From Cyanobacteria bacterium SIG26 (GTDB taxonomy: Bacteria > Cyanobacteriota > Vampirovibrionia > Gastranaerophilales > Gastranaerophilaceae), in contig SUTS01000017.1 of the NCBI GenBank assembly GCA_015152555.1, forward strand, positions 1-39,673: DNA of 39,673 nucleotides, written 5' to 3'. The notes below the pieces were generated by a model. That model did not search any database. It had not been told where the DNA came from and saw only the letters and a list, made by a program, of their open reading frames with translations. A program made the translations under genes and the position numbers. Positions 26,570 to 34,936 of this stretch are shown here, piece after piece. Within the stretch, counting starts at the first letter, position 1. Each line of letters begins with the position of its first letter.

Positions 26570-27580
26570 TTAAGTTTTGACTACATTATCTTTCGAATAT
26601 CTCCAAATTTTACCATCTGAATAAAAATAATACTGTTCAAATGACTCAATTAAAAGTTCACTGATAAATAACAAAATAAAATCAATTAATGACCTACAAT
26701 TATCTTCTATATCATTAATCAAAGCTCGTTTTTCATAAGAATCAGGAAATTTTAATTCCCAATTCGGATATTCAAAAGTTCTATCCGGCAACAAATAAAA
26801 ATTATTGATTTGAATGGATTTTTTATGATCTGGATGTTCCAAAGCATTTCTTACATCAACAAGTTTAGACAAAAATTTTTCATTTTGTTTATTAACAAAT
26901 TGAGCTAAATTGCTATCACTTTTAATCAATCTTTTATTTATTAAAACCTCAATTGCTTTGCCTATTCGTTTATCATTATTCATAATCGTTGTTTTGCTAT
27001 TTTTAGATAAAGAAGTTTTGTAAAAAGCAATTGTTAATCGAGAAAGTTTGTTCAACAAAGCTCCGCATTCGGTAATTATTATATCCTTAACTTTCTTTTC
27101 TAGATTCGGAATAAAAGCTTCTATTTCGAAATTATTTGCAGTTAAAGGAACTTTCAATTTTTTCAGTTGTTCATTAAAGGAATCTACAAGGTCTGCATAC
27201 GAATCAGCAAATGTTGAACAATTTAGTAATATTTCAAAAATAATACTTTTAACTTCTTCCATATCTGCATTTTTTGAAAAAGTTATTGCCTGATATTCTC
27301 CAAAATGTTTTTGATTAATGCCATCCAAAAAACCAAAAACTTGATTAACTAATACATCATTAGTACCTTTGTGTAAAACTTTCACCTTAGTATTTGGAGA
27401 TAATGGGAATTCGTCATTTTTATCCCTTTCTGTCCCCATAATAATTCTAGTGATGCAAGTTTCACAAAAAGCATACAACGCTTTATTAATTACTATTAAT
27501 GCTTTCACAGGACTTTCCATTTCCATGCTAAAAGCATTCTGTTTATAACTAGAAAATTTTGAATAATCAGGTTTTCGCAT
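26570..27580 (-). CDS. HEPN-motif protein in operon with a T5orf172 protein
   Basis: 336 residues, not matched to a named family. It is mostly helical and carries RNALEH (R244-N-x3-H249) after KLVDV and before PDHKK, the HEPN R-x4-6-H active-site pattern. It lies 11 bp downstream of the T5orf172 gene on the same strand, without a clear ribosome binding site of its own, so it is probably translated by coupling. The pairing of a HEPN protein with a GIY-YIG-fold protein next to a restriction system suggests a defence or toxin role; this is an inference. Confidence 0.6.
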   Translation of the reverse strand: MRKPDYSKFSSYKQNAFSMEMESPVKALIVINKALYAFCETCITRIIMGTERDKNDEFPLSPNTKVKVLHKGTNDVLVNQVFGFLDGINQKHFGEYQAITFSKNADMEEVKSIIFEILLNCSTFADSYADLVDSFNEQLKKLKVPLTANNFEIEAFIPNLEKKVKDIIITECGALLNKLSRLTIAFYKTSLSKNSKTTIMNNDKRIGKAIEVLINKRLIKSDSNLAQFVNKQNEKFLSKLVDVRNALEHPDHKKSIQINNFYLLPDRTFEYPNWELKFPDSYEKRALINDIEDNCRSLIDFILLFISELLIESFEQYYFYSDGKIWRYSKDNVVKT

Positions 27581-27591
27581 AAGGATTAATT

Positions 27592-28215
27592 TTATTCAAC
27601 AACATTCGTATATGTTTCATCATAAATATTTTGCAGATTTTTGCCTTCATATGTCCAATATCTACAAGGTGCTACATTATACGGTAAATCAAGTAATTTT
27701 CTTGTTAACGCAGTTAATGAAAATTCGACATCTTCAAATGTAACTTTTTTAATCCCTGTAACAGTAGAAGTAATGTCTGAATTTTTAACATAAACTAATG
27801 TAGAACCAACAGGAATATTCATTTCTTCAAAATTTAGCATTGGTCTATGAAACTGTTTTGGAGCGTCTTGTTCTTCTTTTGAAACACCTTGATTAAGAGC
27901 TTTATCAACGTCAAAAGTTAGTTCATTAATCGCTAATTCTTGCAACAAAGGAATTACTTGATCAGGCTCAATGTTAAAAAACTCTCTTTTAGGATTAACC
28001 CTATTATTCCTAAAAGCGTTATGAATAAGTGATTCAATTCTAGAACAATCACGAACTTCACCCGCCCATAAACATTCAAATGGGAAAGGAACTCCTGTTG
28101 AATAAAGTTCTGACATTCTAGCTTGCAAATCTTTTCGTTGCGTTTTACCGATCTTGATAAGATTTGGCATTGCTTCATTTCTTAATACATAAACAATTTC
28201 ATACTTTTCAGACAT
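27592..28215 (-). CDS. T5orf172 / GIY-YIG-fold protein
   Basis: 207 residues from ATG 28215; an earlier GTG would overlap the AAGGAG ribosome binding site at 28221-28226. The N-terminal ~95 residues match the T5orf172 (MUG113) branch of GIY-YIG nucleases: IVYVLRNEAMPNLIKIGKT (Y9 and the K-I-G-K-T strand), RMSELYSTGVPFPFEC, a downstream Arg/Glu helix (CSRIESLIHNAF) and the REFF segment. The C-terminal half is a separate unknown domain. It is the first gene of a two-gene operon. The family is common on phages and mobile elements. Confidence 0.82.
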   Translation of the reverse strand: MSEKYEIVYVLRNEAMPNLIKIGKTQRKDLQARMSELYSTGVPFPFECLWAGEVRDCSRIESLIHNAFRNNRVNPKREFFNIEPDQVIPLLQELAINELTFDVDKALNQGVSKEEQDAPKQFHRPMLNFEEMNIPVGSTLVYVKNSDITSTVTGIKKVTFEDVEFSLTALTRKLLDLPYNVAPCRYWTYEGKNLQNIYDETYTNVVE

Positions 28216-28259
28216 ATCCACTCCTTTGTTGCCTATATAATAGCATAAAATGAGTATAT

Positions 28260-28287
28260 TTAACAGTTTTTGTTTTTATGGTAGAAT
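28260..28287 (+). promoter_or_regulatory. Promoter of the restriction-modification transcription unit
   Basis: TTAACA (28260-28265), a 16-base spacer and TAGAAT (28282-28287) preceded by TG-G (extended -10). The predicted start is ~28294, just before AAGGAG and the 16-codon ORF. Confidence 0.65.
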
Positions 28288-28310
28288 TGGGTGGAATAAG
28301 GAGTGTGAGA

Positions 28311-28361
28311 GTGTCAATACTTGAATGGTTTGAACATTTAAACAAAATTCATACGAAATAA
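28311..28361 (+). CDS. 16-residue micro-ORF at the head of the R-M transcription unit
   Basis: GTG start with a perfect AAGGAG (28298-28303) 7 bases upstream; the peptide is MSILEWFEHLNKIHTK. It is the first translatable frame of the predicted transcript, and its stop lies just before the ribosome binding site of the next gene. It could be a leader peptide or a small membrane-active peptide. Ribosome binding site and promoter support it; conservation is untested. Confidence 0.45.
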   Translation: MSILEWFEHLNKIHTK

Positions 28362-28377
28362 AGGCAAGGTGGTAGTA

Positions 28378-28887
28378 ATGTGGAAGGATATTTTAACAAA
28401 TAGTTTGACGCATGTGTGGGAATGGTTTGTCTTGATTGTTCCAACTATTGTCTCTTTAGTTCTTACATGGTATCCTTCAGATAACTTGAATAACATAAGT
28501 TCAAAAGTTTTTATAACAATAATTATAATTTTATTCATATCTTTGGCTTACACAATAAAGTTATTAATAACAACAGTTCATATGATTATGAGTAATTATT
28601 CAAGTTTACCAAAATTGAAAACAATAAAAAGAGAAAGACTTATTTTTACCCCGTCAGATTTATTTGCTCCACAGACATCTGTTGCTATTTATTATAAAGA
28701 TGATATCGAAGAATTTATTGCGTATGGTACGATTGAAACAATAACAACATCTACAAGATATATTCAAGTAATGGTTGAGAAATTCGTAAATGAAAAATGG
28801 GATATGGATAAATTAGAAGAAATAAAAACTAAAATCATTATAAAACCATCAATACCAAATTTTGAATGCAGGGAGGAGTTTGCATAA
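28378..28887 (+). CDS. Two-TM membrane protein of unknown function
   Basis: 169 residues from ATG 28378 (AAGGTGG upstream; a GTG nine bases earlier lies inside that site). Two hydrophobic segments (~14-33 and ~44-72) are followed by a ~95-residue cytoplasmic beta-rich domain. Its stop overlaps the next start (TAATG), so the two proteins are translationally coupled and probably work together. It is part of the transcription unit that ends with the type IIG enzyme. Confidence 0.65.
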   Translation: MWKDILTNSLTHVWEWFVLIVPTIVSLVLTWYPSDNLNNISSKVFITIIIILFISLAYTIKLLITTVHMIMSNYSSLPKLKTIKRERLIFTPSDLFAPQTSVAIYYKDDIEEFIAYGTIETITTSTRYIQVMVEKFVNEKWDMDKLEEIKTKIIIKPSIPNFECREEFA

Positions 28888-29255
28888 TGGCAGAAAATAC
28901 ACCAAAACCTACAAAAGTAGCTCAAATTGTTGATGAATATACTATTGTAATTAATAAAGGAACTAAAAACAAAATTTCTAAGGGTGATATGTTTCTTATT
29001 TATCGATTAGGAGATGAAATTATAGACCCTGATACAAAGGAAAATTTGGGAAATCTTGAAATTGTCGTAGGAATGGGAAAAGTAGAACATGTTCAGGATA
29101 CAATGGCAACTTTGACTTCTTGCAAAACAAAAAAAGTTAAATCAAAGACAATTAAGAAACTTCCTTGGAGTATGGGGACAGAAGAAATAATTGAAGAACC
29201 TGAAATCTTACCATTTAATGAACCGAAAATCGGAGATTTAGTAAAAAGGATGTAA
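28887..29255 (+). CDS. Small FlgT-C-like beta-barrel protein
   Basis: 122 residues, starting in the TAATG overlap with the upstream gene and served by GGGAGGAG. The core VAQIVDEYTIVINKGTKNKISKGDMFLIY plus DPDTKENLGN has the pattern of FlgT C-terminal-like domains (a 'vinkG...Gd.f.vy...DP.tg..lG' sequence) found in several envelope and unknown proteins. There is no signal peptide, so a cytoplasmic partner of the coupled membrane protein is likely. The identification is by pattern only. Confidence 0.55.
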   Translation: MAENTPKPTKVAQIVDEYTIVINKGTKNKISKGDMFLIYRLGDEIIDPDTKENLGNLEIVVGMGKVEHVQDTMATLTSCKTKKVKSKTIKKLPWSMGTEEIIEEPEILPFNEPKIGDLVKRM

Positions 29256-29300
29256 TGGTACTAAAACAAACAAGTATAATCCAAACAAAAGGTGTGAAGT

Positions 29301-32300
29301 ATGTTATTTAATAAACGGTTATTGCAAACTCATTTAAACAATTTTGATTATCCTGTTGGTTTTGATTTTGAAAAAGTCCAAAATATCTTAAGATTATGGC
29401 AAGAATCTATTAAGAACGGTAATTATGACAAAACAAAAGAAACTCAGGTTCAGGCAAAATTCTTAACAAAGTTTTTTAATGAAATTCTTGGTTATCAGGA
29501 GATGCAGGAAAGTCCTGCTGAATGGTATTTGATTAATGAAGCAAAAACCGAAATTGATGGAACAAAAGCGGATGGTGCATTAGGGTATTTTTCAAAAAAT
29601 GAACAAATAACTCGTGCAGTCATTGAGTTAAAAGATGCAAATACACCATTAGATAAAAAACAATCAACAAGAAAAGATTATGATTCACCAGTTAGCCAAG
29701 CTTTTAGTTACTCATCAAAATTTGACCGTTGTGATTGGATAATTGTTTCAAATTTCAAAGAAATTCGTTTGTATAATAAAGAGCGTGGACAAGGTTATTT
29801 TGAGAGTTTTGAAGTCTTAAATTTGGGTGATGATAAAGAGTTTAAGAAGTTTTATTTTTGCTTATGCAAAGAAAATTTGTTAGATAAAAGCAGAAATTCA
29901 TTACTCGATAGGCTAGTAAAAGATACAAGCAAAAATGAAGAAGATATTTCAAATAAATTCTACAAGGACTTTAAGGCTTTAAGAAAAACTTTGTTTACTC
30001 ACCTTTGCGAAAACAACCCTGACATAGATAAAAAATGTGTGTTGGAAAAGACACAAAAACTTTTAGACCGTCTTGTTTTTGTTATGTTTTGTGAGGATTC
30101 AACAATCAATTTATTACCTGCAAATACGTTAAAAAACTACTATGAAATAGGTAAAAACTTACCTATCCCATCTGATGAAAAAATGTGGTCTATCATAAAA
30201 GGCTTATTTGAGTCTATTGATAAAGGTAATAATAATGTTAAACCACCAATCAACAGATATAATGGTGGATTATTCGCTTATGATAATATTTTAGACAATC
30301 TAAAAATCAAAGATTCAGCTTGGGAAGAAGTCATCAAACTTGCAAATTATGACTTTGAAAGCGATTTGAATGTCAATATTTTAGGTCATATTTTTGAACA
30401 ATCATTGAACGATTTAGAACAAATAAAGGCTGAAATTGACGGTATAGAACAAGATAATAAAAAATCAAAACGTAAAAAAGATGGTATTTTTTATACCCCT
30501 GAATACATTACTCGTTACATTGTAGAACAAACTATCGGAAAATATTTGGAAGAGAATCCAGACAAATTAGAAACAATAAAAATATTAGACCCTGCATGTG
30601 GTTCAGGAGCATTTTTGAATCAAGCTCATAGTTTTCTTCAAGAACAATACAAAATTAAAACAGAAGAAAAAATCAATGCTACAAAAGCTCTAAAACGTGG
30701 TGGACATGAATTTGTGAAACTAAACTTGTTTGAACACCAAAACTTGGCTGAAGTGGATCGTTCAATATTGTTGAACAATATTTATGGTGTTGATTTGAAC
30801 TCCGAATCAACAGAAATAACAAAGCTCGCTTTATGGTTAAAAACAGCTAAAAAAGACCAACCACTACAAAATCTTGATGCCAATATCAAATGTGGGAACT
30901 CTTTGATTAATGATCCAACTATCGCAGGTGAAAAAGCTTTTAATTGGGATGAAGAATTTAAAGACATAATGTCTGAAGGTGGTTTTGATGTAATTATTGG
31001 TAATCCACCATACGGTGCATCATTATCACAATTAGAAAAAGGTTATTATCAAACAAATTATAATGACGTTATTATCAGAACATTAAATACATATAATTTT
31101 TTTATTTTGCAAGCATCTAAATTATTGAAAGAAAATGGATTTTTATCGTTTATTGTTCCAAATACATTATTGTATCAACTTGAAGACAAAAAAACTAGAG
31201 AGCTCATCTTGTCATTATTTGAAATTAAAGCCATTATCAATTTAGGTGATGGGATTTTTGAAGATGCTGATGTACCAACTTGTATATTTGTACTAAAACG
31301 GAAAGCAACAAATTCAGATTACAACTATTTAGCATGTGATTTAAGAGATTTTGAATGTGCAGAATCTGAAATCAATTTTAATGCTCATTTTAATGAAGTA
31401 AAGGTTTCGAGTATTTTTTCTAATGAAGATAAACAATTTGTTGCAAACAATCTTTCAGCTAATTTGTTGACAAAATTATATACGAATGCTGAAAAACTTG
31501 AAAAACATATATTAACATCCAATTATGGAGTAACAACCAGTAAAAATCCTGTTTTCATCCTTGATAAAAATACAGCGTTAAGTTTCGATATTGAGAAAAA
31601 CGTTCAAAAAGAAATTTATGAGGGAGCAAATATTTCAAAATATTTCGTTTCTTACGCAAACAAAATAGTCGTTTTAATTCCTGCTTGCGAAAATGTTGAT
31701 TTATATCCAAATACAAAAAAATATTTGTTAAACCATAAAGAGACATTGGAAAAAAGAAATACTGATGCTCCATATTATGCTTTACATAGAGAAAGAACAC
31801 CTGAGTTATTTTCTGCAGAAAAAATTATAATGCGACAAACAAGTGACAAAATAATTGCTACTATTGATTCAACAAGCTACTACTGTTTGGATAGTATTTT
31901 ATGCATAAAGTTACAGAAAAATATTAATACGAGATTTATTTTAAGCCTATTAAATTCTAAACTTTTTGAATTTTTATATAATGCAATTGCTCAAGAAAAA
32001 GGTAGAAATTTTGCTCAAGTAAAACCAAATAATATCAAAAAATTACCAATTCCAAATACAACACCTGAACAACAACAAAATCTTGCAAGTAAAGTTGAGC
32101 AAATGATGGAATTAAATAAACAACTTCACGATGGAATTGATTCTGCGTTAGAACTTATTCAAACTGAGTATCAACCAAAGAAAATTTCGCAAAATTTAGA
32201 AAAATTCTACACTTTAGGTATTCACCCGTTTATTGAAGAACTTGAAAAGCAAAAAATAAAACTTTCCTTAACTCAAAAAGAAGAGCTTATTATTTGGTAC

Positions 32301-32429
32301 AAAGAAAAATCAGATAAACTGAACAAAATTAAGCAACAAATAGATGCTCTTAATAACGAAATTGACCAAGAGGTCTATAAACTCTACAACTTAACAGATG
32401 AAGAAATAAAAATTATCGAAAATAACTAA
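29301..32429 (+). CDS. Type IIG restriction-modification enzyme (Eco57I-like fused endonuclease-methyltransferase)
   Basis: 1,042 residues. The N-terminal nuclease domain has a PD-(D/E)xK pattern (D91 in TKADGALGY, then E109-L-K111 in AVIELKDA). The central N6-adenine methyltransferase has SAM-binding DPACGSGAF (430 on) and catalytic NPPY (568-571), plus the upstream DGIFYTPEYITRYIV segment. The C-terminal part is a TaqI-C/Eco57I-type specificity domain ending in coiled coils. Such enzymes methylate one strand of an asymmetric site and cut nearby, so no separate S or R subunit is needed. AAAGGTGTG is the likely ribosome binding site. It follows two small genes and a micro-ORF in one unit. Confidence 0.93.
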   Translation: MLFNKRLLQTHLNNFDYPVGFDFEKVQNILRLWQESIKNGNYDKTKETQVQAKFLTKFFNEILGYQEMQESPAEWYLINEAKTEIDGTKADGALGYFSKNEQITRAVIELKDANTPLDKKQSTRKDYDSPVSQAFSYSSKFDRCDWIIVSNFKEIRLYNKERGQGYFESFEVLNLGDDKEFKKFYFCLCKENLLDKSRNSLLDRLVKDTSKNEEDISNKFYKDFKALRKTLFTHLCENNPDIDKKCVLEKTQKLLDRLVFVMFCEDSTINLLPANTLKNYYEIGKNLPIPSDEKMWSIIKGLFESIDKGNNNVKPPINRYNGGLFAYDNILDNLKIKDSAWEEVIKLANYDFESDLNVNILGHIFEQSLNDLEQIKAEIDGIEQDNKKSKRKKDGIFYTPEYITRYIVEQTIGKYLEENPDKLETIKILDPACGSGAFLNQAHSFLQEQYKIKTEEKINATKALKRGGHEFVKLNLFEHQNLAEVDRSILLNNIYGVDLNSESTEITKLALWLKTAKKDQPLQNLDANIKCGNSLINDPTIAGEKAFNWDEEFKDIMSEGGFDVIIGNPPYGASLSQLEKGYYQTNYNDVIIRTLNTYNFFILQASKLLKENGFLSFIVPNTLLYQLEDKKTRELILSLFEIKAIINLGDGIFEDADVPTCIFVLKRKATNSDYNYLACDLRDFECAESEINFNAHFNEVKVSSIFSNEDKQFVANNLSANLLTKLYTNAEKLEKHILTSNYGVTTSKNPVFILDKNTALSFDIEKNVQKEIYEGANISKYFVSYANKIVVLIPACENVDLYPNTKKYLLNHKETLEKRNTDAPYYALHRERTPELFSAEKIIMRQTSDKIIATIDSTSYYCLDSILCIKLQKNINTRFILSLLNSKLFEFLYNAIAQEKGRNFAQVKPNNIKKLPIPNTTPEQQQNLASKVEQMMELNKQLHDGIDSALELIQTEYQPKKISQNLEKFYTLGIHPFIEELEKQKIKLSLTQKEELIIWYKEKSDKLNKIKQQIDALNNEIDQEVYKLYNLTDEEIKIIENN

Positions 32430-32497
32430 ATTTGAAAAATTCAGGTTAACTTGTGTGAAATATTTTTGTAAAAATGATATCATTGCAGATCAATATA

Positions 32498-33301
32498 TTA
32501 CAGTGGCCAAGGTCGATTCCGCTTAAGAGCAGCTGATTTACATTTGAATTTCATTGAAAATTTGCCATTTGTTTTTTCTATATCAGCTTTTAATAATTCC
32601 TTAATCGCTTCAAAAATTGTGAATAAAATACCGCCTAATAATAAAATTAAAAACAAAATATCACCTATGATTTGACAGAAAGAAGGAAAATAATCTAGCA
32701 AAAATTCTCTTATATGTTTTTTAAGATATTTTTGAATTTTATACAAATAAAATGAAAACTGACTTTCATTTTCATAATATAAGTAGGAATATAATATTTG
32801 TGGAATTGTTTTATAATGTTGGTTAAAACAGGCTACAACATCATGATTCGAACAAATTTCATTTTCTTTTCTACCATATACATAATCCCCAACTTCTGAT
32901 AAATAATTTTCGCAAAAAGAGTACAATTTATCATAATCTCTAGGTTTTATCAAAAATTTGTTTTGTTCAATTTTTGTTAAAAAATCTTTTTTAATAGTTT
33001 CATATTTCTCTTGAATTTCAATAAATTTCTCGACTCTTTTATTTTTAGGTTTTGAGTGTCTTGCTATTGTATATTTTTCTGTTAATTCAATGGTTGTTAA
33101 AAACATTGTATTAGTTTTTTGATAAAGATTTTCGTATCTTAATTTAAATAACTCTTTTCTTGCAGTTTTTTCTGCTATTATATTTTGACCTCTTGCGGCA
33201 AGCCACGCTAACAATCCAATTAAAATTGTTGCACCAACTTGTAAATACAATGCAGGAGCCTGTTTATCAAAATTTAAAAATATCGAAATTATATCAGTCA
33301 T
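32498..33301 (-). CDS. Membrane protein of unknown function with a cytoplasmic helical domain
   Basis: 267 residues from ATG 33301. One N-terminal TM segment (LYLQVGATILIGLLAWLAA) is followed by ~160 charged helical residues, then a second hydrophobic hairpin (IIGDILFLILLLGGILFTIF) near the C-terminus and a basic tail. The start is fixed by an extended -10 (TGC-TATAAT, 33308-33316) only 6 bases upstream, implying a leaderless mRNA. It is convergent with the type IIG gene. Function unknown; an accessory defence or envelope role is possible. Confidence 0.65.
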   Translation of the reverse strand: MTDIISIFLNFDKQAPALYLQVGATILIGLLAWLAARGQNIIAEKTARKELFKLRYENLYQKTNTMFLTTIELTEKYTIARHSKPKNKRVEKFIEIQEKYETIKKDFLTKIEQNKFLIKPRDYDKLYSFCENYLSEVGDYVYGRKENEICSNHDVVACFNQHYKTIPQILYSYLYYENESQFSFYLYKIQKYLKKHIREFLLDYFPSFCQIIGDILFLILLLGGILFTIFEAIKELLKADIEKTNGKFSMKFKCKSAALKRNRPWPL

Positions 33302-33307
33302 AATTGA

Positions 33308-33316
33308 ATTATAGCA
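33308..33316 (-). promoter_or_regulatory. Extended -10 promoter, leaderless
   Basis: TGC-TATAAT then TCAATT then ATG. The expected transcription start falls on the start codon. Confidence 0.55.
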
Positions 33317-33518
33317 TGAGTACAAAATTCAAAATATGTCTCCAAAAATCTACAGGCATGTTTTTTATTCTGAAAATCTTAGCTTTGATAGGATTTGAAA
33401 CATTTTTTCTTATTTAACTGAATTTCCATCCAAAAAATTAAAATCATAGCAAACAAAAAGTTTCATATGTTCTCACTTTTTAGAAAACCTTTCTAAGACT
33501 TTTGGAGAAAAACCCAGA

Positions 33519-34103
33519 TTATTGGATAATTTTTGATGAATTATTCCTAATTCCATTTAATAAATTTTTATAATGTTCTTCAAATCCACTTTTGCCTTTT
33601 GGGGCAATACTTTTTGGACATGGATCAGCAACACAACAATAAAACGTTTCGTCTGAAGTTGGAAAAATTGCAATATATGGGATTCTTAGCTTATAATGAC
33701 AAATGATTTTTATTAATACTTTAGGAGACACATATAAAGTAGGAAAATATTTATCAATTGCTACTTCCTGATGTTCTAAAATATTTCTGATAAATTTATT
33801 AGCTAAAGCTCCTGTTATACCTATTTTTTCATGCAAAACATTGGCAACTCCTGCGTGATCCAAGAATTTTGATATAACTGTGTAAAATTTTTGATACTTA
33901 TTTTCACCAGATTGAGCTCTTAATAAAGCAATATTTGATATTGTTTTGATTGAACATTTTGGATTTTTACATGTATAACGAATTATTTTATTTTTACCGT
34001 AATATCCATGCCGTTGTAAAATTTCTCCACATTCAGGACAAATTTTTCGTTCAAATTTTGATTTTTTATTGTTCTTTTTCGTTTTATTTTCATTCTTTGC
34101 CAT
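33519..34103 (-). CDS. Zinc-ribbon protein of unknown function
   Basis: 194 residues from ATG 34103. A Lys/Asn-rich basic N-terminus is followed by a four-cysteine zinc ribbon: C22-x2-C25 (CPECGE) and C45-x4-C50 (CKNPKC) in the RYTC context seen in transposase-type and DNA-binding ribbons. The remainder is helical, followed by a Cys-containing CCVADPCPKS segment. It could be a regulator of the cassette or a decayed transposase N-terminal domain; no DDE residues are visible. No ribosome binding site is obvious. It is divergent from the recombinase module. Confidence 0.5.
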   Translation of the reverse strand: MAKNENKTKKNNKKSKFERKICPECGEILQRHGYYGKNKIIRYTCKNPKCSIKTISNIALLRAQSGENKYQKFYTVISKFLDHAGVANVLHEKIGITGALANKFIRNILEHQEVAIDKYFPTLYVSPKVLIKIICHYKLRIPYIAIFPTSDETFYCCVADPCPKSIAPKGKSGFEEHYKNLLNGIRNNSSKIIQ

Positions 34104-34198
34104 ACTAAAAATAAAACACACGAATTATCAGAAATGTGGGTTTTAGAAGAATTGTTACAAAAATTCACAAACTGGTTAATATCCTTTAATAACAGGAG

Positions 34199-34219
34199 TT
34201 TTAGCTACCTGAGCTAAAA
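34199..34219 (+). terminator. Hairpin with T-tract upstream of the recombinase module
   Basis: 8-bp stem TTTTAGCT/AGCTAAAA with a 5-base loop, then AGTTTCTTTTTTATTTT. No plus-strand gene ends here, so it may be a leader attenuator or a boundary insulating the module. Confidence 0.55.
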
Positions 34220-34248
34220 AGTTTCTTTTTTATTTTCTAAAAAATTTC

Positions 34249-34296
34249 CCTCGAAATGTGCCACAAGATGATTTAACTACATGTGCGCACACGAGG
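34249..34296 (+). promoter_or_regulatory. Structured leader / inverted repeat before the 163-residue gene
   Basis: CCTCG-AAA-TGTGC pairs with GCACA-CGAGG (34287-34296) with a 3-base bulge; GTGCGCAC inside is a palindrome. It is placed 28 bases before the start codon, fitting an operator or leader RNA. Confidence 0.45.
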
Positions 34297-34324
34297 TTAA
34301 TACAAAAAATAAGGAAAATGAAAA

Positions 34325-34816
34325 ATGAAAAACAAAATTTATGATTTAGAAGCTATGTCATTAGCTGACACATTAGAATTATTACCAGAAACATTAAAAA
34401 ACCACTACAAAAATACTTCTTTCATTGATTGGGAAAAAGCAAAAAAGAAGTATAGTTCTAATATTAAATGGGCTGATATCAGTAATATTTTACAATTTTA
34501 TATTGGAACAAGACTATCAGAACAGACAGAACAAGAGCTTAAAGAAAATATTTTCACAATTGAAATCCCCGAAGAAATGGTTACTTGTATGAGCTACATT
34601 AATCAATTAAGTCTTGTTTTCAGAAAAGGTGATTCTTTGTTTAGTGTCCAAATTGACCGTTACAGAAAGTTAACTATACAGTACATTGGCGAAGCATATC
34701 ATGATTGTTTAACTTGGTTTTATGATATTAAGAATCTTTTATGTACAGAAGGTGTAGTGAAAGATGCCAATTATTGTACTTTTTGGGGGATAAGCAATGA
34801 CTATAGAGAAGTTTAA
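34325..34816 (+). CDS. Hypothetical protein heading the helicase-recombinase module
   Basis: 163 residues, not recognised. Preceded by AAGGAAAA. Mixed alpha/beta with acidic patches, a SADTLELLPETLKNHYKN-like helical start and Trp residues; no membrane segment. It is the first gene of a tightly packed module: it overlaps a 27-codon ORF, which overlaps a 19-codon ORF, which overlaps the ATPase gene. In staphylococcal cassettes small ssDNA-binding or winged-helix proteins sit near cch; whether this is the counterpart is only a guess. Confidence 0.6.
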   Translation: MKNKIYDLEAMSLADTLELLPETLKNHYKNTSFIDWEKAKKKYSSNIKWADISNILQFYIGTRLSEQTEQELKENIFTIEIPEEMVTCMSYINQLSLVFRKGDSLFSVQIDRYRKLTIQYIGEAYHDCLTWFYDIKNLLCTEGVVKDANYCTFWGISNDYREV

Positions 34817-34880
34817 TGAAATTGAACAGTTGCAATTAACTTCACTTGTAAGGTTAATTATCCAATCATTATTAAAATGA
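34797..34880 (+). CDS. 27-residue overlapping micro-ORF
   Basis: Starts inside the end of the 163-residue gene, in another frame, with GGGGGAT 6 bases before the ATG. It encodes MTIEKFNEIEQLQLTSLVRL plus seven more residues, an amphipathic helix. Its stop overlaps the next start as ATGA. It may be a real small protein or a device to pass ribosomes downstream. Confidence 0.4.
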   Translation: MTIEKFNEIEQLQLTSLVRLIIQSLLK

Positions 34881-34936
34881 TAAATTCAATGGGGGGAATA
34901 TCCCCCCATCCCCTAAACGAAAGGTATATAATATGA
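34877..34936 (+). CDS. 19-residue micro-ORF coupling to the ATPase gene
   Basis: ATG in an ATGA overlap with the preceding ORF; the peptide is MINSMGGISPHPLNERYII. Its stop overlaps the ATPase start, again as ATGA. It runs through the GGGGGG/CCCCCC hairpin at 34889-34909. Translation of it would melt that hairpin. Confidence 0.35.
   Translation: MINSMGGISPHPLNERYII
34889..34909 (+). promoter_or_regulatory. G/C hairpin upstream of the ATPase gene
   Basis: ATGGGGGG/CCCCCCAT perfect 8-bp stem with a 5-base loop, no T-tract. It sits 14 bases before the AAAGG ribosome binding site of the ATPase gene, suggesting control of translation. Confidence 0.5.

Noticed and set aside
33519..34103. Zinc-ribbon protein as an intact transposase
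   Set aside because: Only 194 residues, no visible catalytic acidic triad, and no terminal inverted repeats around it.
34104..34115. Leaderless promoter for the zinc-ribbon gene (TTTATT 6 bases before ATG)
   Set aside because: The -10 match is poor and there is no -35; the AT-rich context makes it likely by chance.
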